5,442 nucleotides of DNA from Acidobacteriota bacterium (GTDB lineage Bacteria > Acidobacteriota > Vicinamibacteria > Vicinamibacterales > CAVVIG01). Of the stretch, positions 3,441 through 5,442 are shown in pieces (the stretch's first letter is position 1; every line of letters starts with the position of its first letter). The stretch spans positions 1-5,442 of the forward strand of contig QHWK01000477.1 of assembly GCA_003223775.1 (NCBI GenBank). Direction: 5' to 3'. Position numbers and translations under genes: made by a program. Below the pieces are notes generated by a model. That model did no database searches. It was given only the letters and a program-made list of their open reading frames with translations, and had not been told where the DNA came from.

Positions 3441-5442
3441 ATGTCTTTCAAGAATGCGGCTGTTGCCGTTGTGCTTTCCTCATTGGTTGCCGCGGGCGCC
3501 GCGGCGCAGACCGCCGGTGGAACGATCGCCGGCCGAGTGGTCGACGCATCGGGGCTTGCCCTGCCGGGCAGCACCGTCACGCTCCAGGGCGCTGACGTCA
3601 CCCAGACCTTCACGACGACCGAAGAGGGGCGCTACCGCTTCCTCGATCTGGCGCCCGGCTCGTACAAGGTGACGATCGCGCTCGAGGGCTTCGCGACGGC
3701 GGTGCGGGACACCATCGCGCTCAACCCGGGGCAGACCGTCGACCTCCGCACGACGCTGCAAATCGGCCCGATCACGGCGACGGTGAACGTCACCGCGCCG
3801 TCCCCGATCGTCGACGCGAAGCAGACCGGCACGGCGACCAACGTGACGGCCGACGAGCTCGCGAAGATTCCGACGTCGCGCGATCCGTTCTCGCTGATGC
3901 GCTCGGTTCCCGGCGTCCTCGTCGATCGCGTCAACGTCGGCGGCAACGAGACCGGCCAGCAGTCCAACGTCGCGTCGAAGGGCACGCGCCCGCAGGACAC
4001 GGTGTGGACGATGGACGGCGTCGCGATCACCGACATGACGCTGACCGGATCGTCGCCGACCTATTTCAACTACGACAACTTCGACGCGATCCACGTGACG
4101 ACCGCCGGCCAGCCGATCACGCAGCCGACCGGGGGCGTCGGCCTCAACTTCGTGGTCAAGCGCGGCACGAACCTGTTCCACGGCGGCGCGCGCGGCTACT
4201 TCGACGGCGAGTCGATGGAAGCGGCGAACGTTCCCGCCGAGCTGCGCGCCGCCGGCGTCACCGATGCCGCCGCCGATCACAACAAGCAGATCTCCGACTA
4301 CGGCTTCGATCTCGGCGGCCCGATCGCGCGCGACAAGGCGTGGTTCTACGGCTCGTACTCGATGCAGGACGTCCAGCTCGTTCGGCGCTCGGGCAGCCTC
4401 GTCGATCGTACGAAGGTGAAGAACCCGAACGTCAAGGTGAACTGGCAGGCGACGCCGAAGGATCTCGTCAGCTTCCTCTACTTCGACGGCTTCAAGATCA
4501 AGGACAACCGCAGCCCCGGCACTTCAGGGATCACGTTCGACGCGCCGACGGCGACATTCCATCAGGACAACGCCTACACCGGCACGCCGCTGCACGGCCT
4601 CTGGAAGCTCGCCGACGATCGCGTCGTCACGTCGAACATGTTCGTTTCGGCGAAGTACGCCTACTACAACACCGGCTTCCTGCTCACGCCGGAAGGCGGC
4701 ATGGATCTGTCGTCGGGCCGCGATCTCGTGGCCGCGCGGTCGTACGGATCGACGGTGCAGAGCGCGAACATCCGCCCGCAGACGACGGCGAACGTCGACG
4801 CGAACTCGTTCGCCACGGCGTTCGGCGCCGCGCACGACATCAAGTACGGCTTCGGAATCCGCCGCATCAACGCGACGACCACGACGGTGTGGCCCGGCAA
4901 CGGCATCCTCTCGCTGCAGCAGACGCCGACCGTCGCCTTCGCGCAGCTGTTCCGCGAGGGCGGCGGCACGAACCAGACCCGCTACGTCGACGTGTACGCG
5001 GGCGACACGATCTCGAAGGGCCGCGCGACGATCGACCTCGGCATCCGCTTCGATCACCAGGGCGGCCGCGCGCTGCCGAGCACCACGGCAGCGAACCCGG
5101 CGTTCCCGACGCTCGTGCCCGGCCTCGTCTTCGCCGGCTACGACGCGCCGTTCTCATGGAACAACGTGTCGCCGCGCGCCGGCCTCACCTACGCGCTCGA
5201 CGAGTCGCGCAAGACCGTCGCGCGCGCGAGCTATGCGCGCTTCGCGGGCCAGCTCGAGTCCGGCACGGTCGGCTTCATGAACCCGAGCTCGTCGGCCGGC
5301 GTGGCCGTGTATCGCTGGAACGACCTGAACGGCGACCATCTCGCCTCGGCGGACGAGGTGCTCACGAATCAATTCGTCGCGGCGGCGAACGGGTTCAACC
5401 CGGCGAACCCGACGGCCGTCACCTCGGCGAACCGGATCGATC
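3441..5442 (+). CDS. Oar-like TonB-dependent receptor, N-terminal part (3' end outside window)
   Basis: ATG 3441 opens a frame that stays open to the window edge, 667 codons. Residues 1-22 are a signal peptide ending A-G-A-A-A before Gln23. Residues about 27-108 form a carboxypeptidase-regulatory-like beta domain (G-T-I-A-G-R-V-V-D, L-P-G-S-T-V-T-L, T-x-E-E-G-R-Y-R-F-L-D-L-A-P-G-S-Y-K-V). Residues about 115-240 are the TonB plug, with L-M-R-S-V-P-G-V (152-159), the D-G-V-A-I-T-D segment (192-198) and the A-G-Q-P...G-G-V-G-L-N-F-V-V-K-R-G-T signature. Strands of the outer-membrane beta barrel follow, with many aromatic-ended beta hairpins. This is the architecture of Oar/SusC-like receptors abundant in Acidobacteria, which import large or complex substrates using TonB energy; the substrate here is unknown. 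Typical members run to 900-1150 residues, so roughly a third is missing to the right. Residues 628-639 form an EF-hand-like loop. It probably has its own promoter. Confidence 0.88.
   Translation, partial: MSFKNAAVAVVLSSLVAAGAAAQTAGGTIAGRVVDASGLALPGSTVTLQGADVTQTFTTTEEGRYRFLDLAPGSYKVTIALEGFATAVRDTIALNPGQTVDLRTTLQIGPITATVNVTAPSPIVDAKQTGTATNVTADELAKIPTSRDPFSLMRSVPGVLVDRVNVGGNETGQQSNVASKGTRPQDTVWTMDGVAITDMTLTGSSPTYFNYDNFDAIHVTTAGQPITQPTGGVGLNFVVKRGTNLFHGGARGYFDGESMEAANVPAELRAAGVTDAAADHNKQISDYGFDLGGPIARDKAWFYGSYSMQDVQLVRRSGSLVDRTKVKNPNVKVNWQATPKDLVSFLYFDGFKIKDNRSPGTSGITFDAPTATFHQDNAYTGTPLHGLWKLADDRVVTSNMFVSAKYAYYNTGFLLTPEGGMDLSSGRDLVAARSYGSTVQSANIRPQTTANVDANSFATAFGAAHDIKYGFGIRRINATTTTVWPGNGILSLQQTPTVAFAQLFREGGGTNQTRYVDVYAGDTISKGRATIDLGIRFDHQGGRALPSTTAANPAFPTLVPGLVFAGYDAPFSWNNVSPRAGLTYALDESRKTVARASYARFAGQLESGTVGFMNPSSSAGVAVYRWNDLNGDHLASADEVLTNQFVAAANGFNPANPTAVTSANRID

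Noticed and set aside
3480..4280. A 266-codon minus-strand frame opposite the receptor gene
   Set aside because: Arg/Val/Asp-rich shadow translation; the plus strand encodes an unmistakable regulatory domain and TonB plug.
4524..5057. A 177-codon minus-strand frame within the receptor gene
   Set aside because: Antisense shadow with charged composition and no ribosome binding site judged convincing, lying over beta-barrel coding sequence.

Overview
The window is GC-rich, with G/C strongly preferred at third codon positions. It looks like a chromosomal segment of a Gram-negative bacterium, most probably an acidobacterium of the Vicinamibacteria type. That placement is an inference. It rests on an Oar-like TonB-dependent receptor with an N-terminal carboxypeptidase-regulatory-like domain, an AsmA-type envelope protein of the kind common in that phylum, and a small secreted Ala/Thr-rich protein with the GCV...HVGH.VEVTG pattern. 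No rRNA, tRNA, CRISPR array, phage gene or transposase was seen.

Layout. (1) 1-345, + strand: the 3' end of a UbiB/ABC1-kinase-like gene that enters from the left and ends in two membrane helices. (2) 357-884, - strand: a small exported protein of unknown function, convergent with the first gene. (3) 885-970: a short divergent intergenic region with a 9-bp direct repeat. (4) 971-1648 and 1645-3258, + strand: a two-gene unit with a 4-base overlap, encoding a short, divergent DUF1295-type (steroid 5-alpha-reductase-like) membrane protein and an AsmA-family protein. (5) 3259-3440: an intergenic region with a striking 67-bp palindromic array of five 12-bp units, then a probable promoter with a perfect 12-bp operator-like palindrome and a good ribosome binding site. 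(6) 3441 to the right edge, + strand: the first 667 codons of a TonB-dependent receptor, cut by the window end.

Taken together, most genes concern the cell envelope: a quinone- or lipid-linked kinase-like membrane protein, a membrane protein of a lipid-reductase-like fold, an AsmA protein (a family tied to phospholipid transport and outer-membrane assembly) and an outer-membrane receptor. A shared pathway is not demonstrated. I do not see a clearly new multi-gene system. The least explained elements are the palindromic array at 3262-3328, the degraded signature of the DUF1295-like protein, and the operator-like palindrome ahead of the receptor gene.
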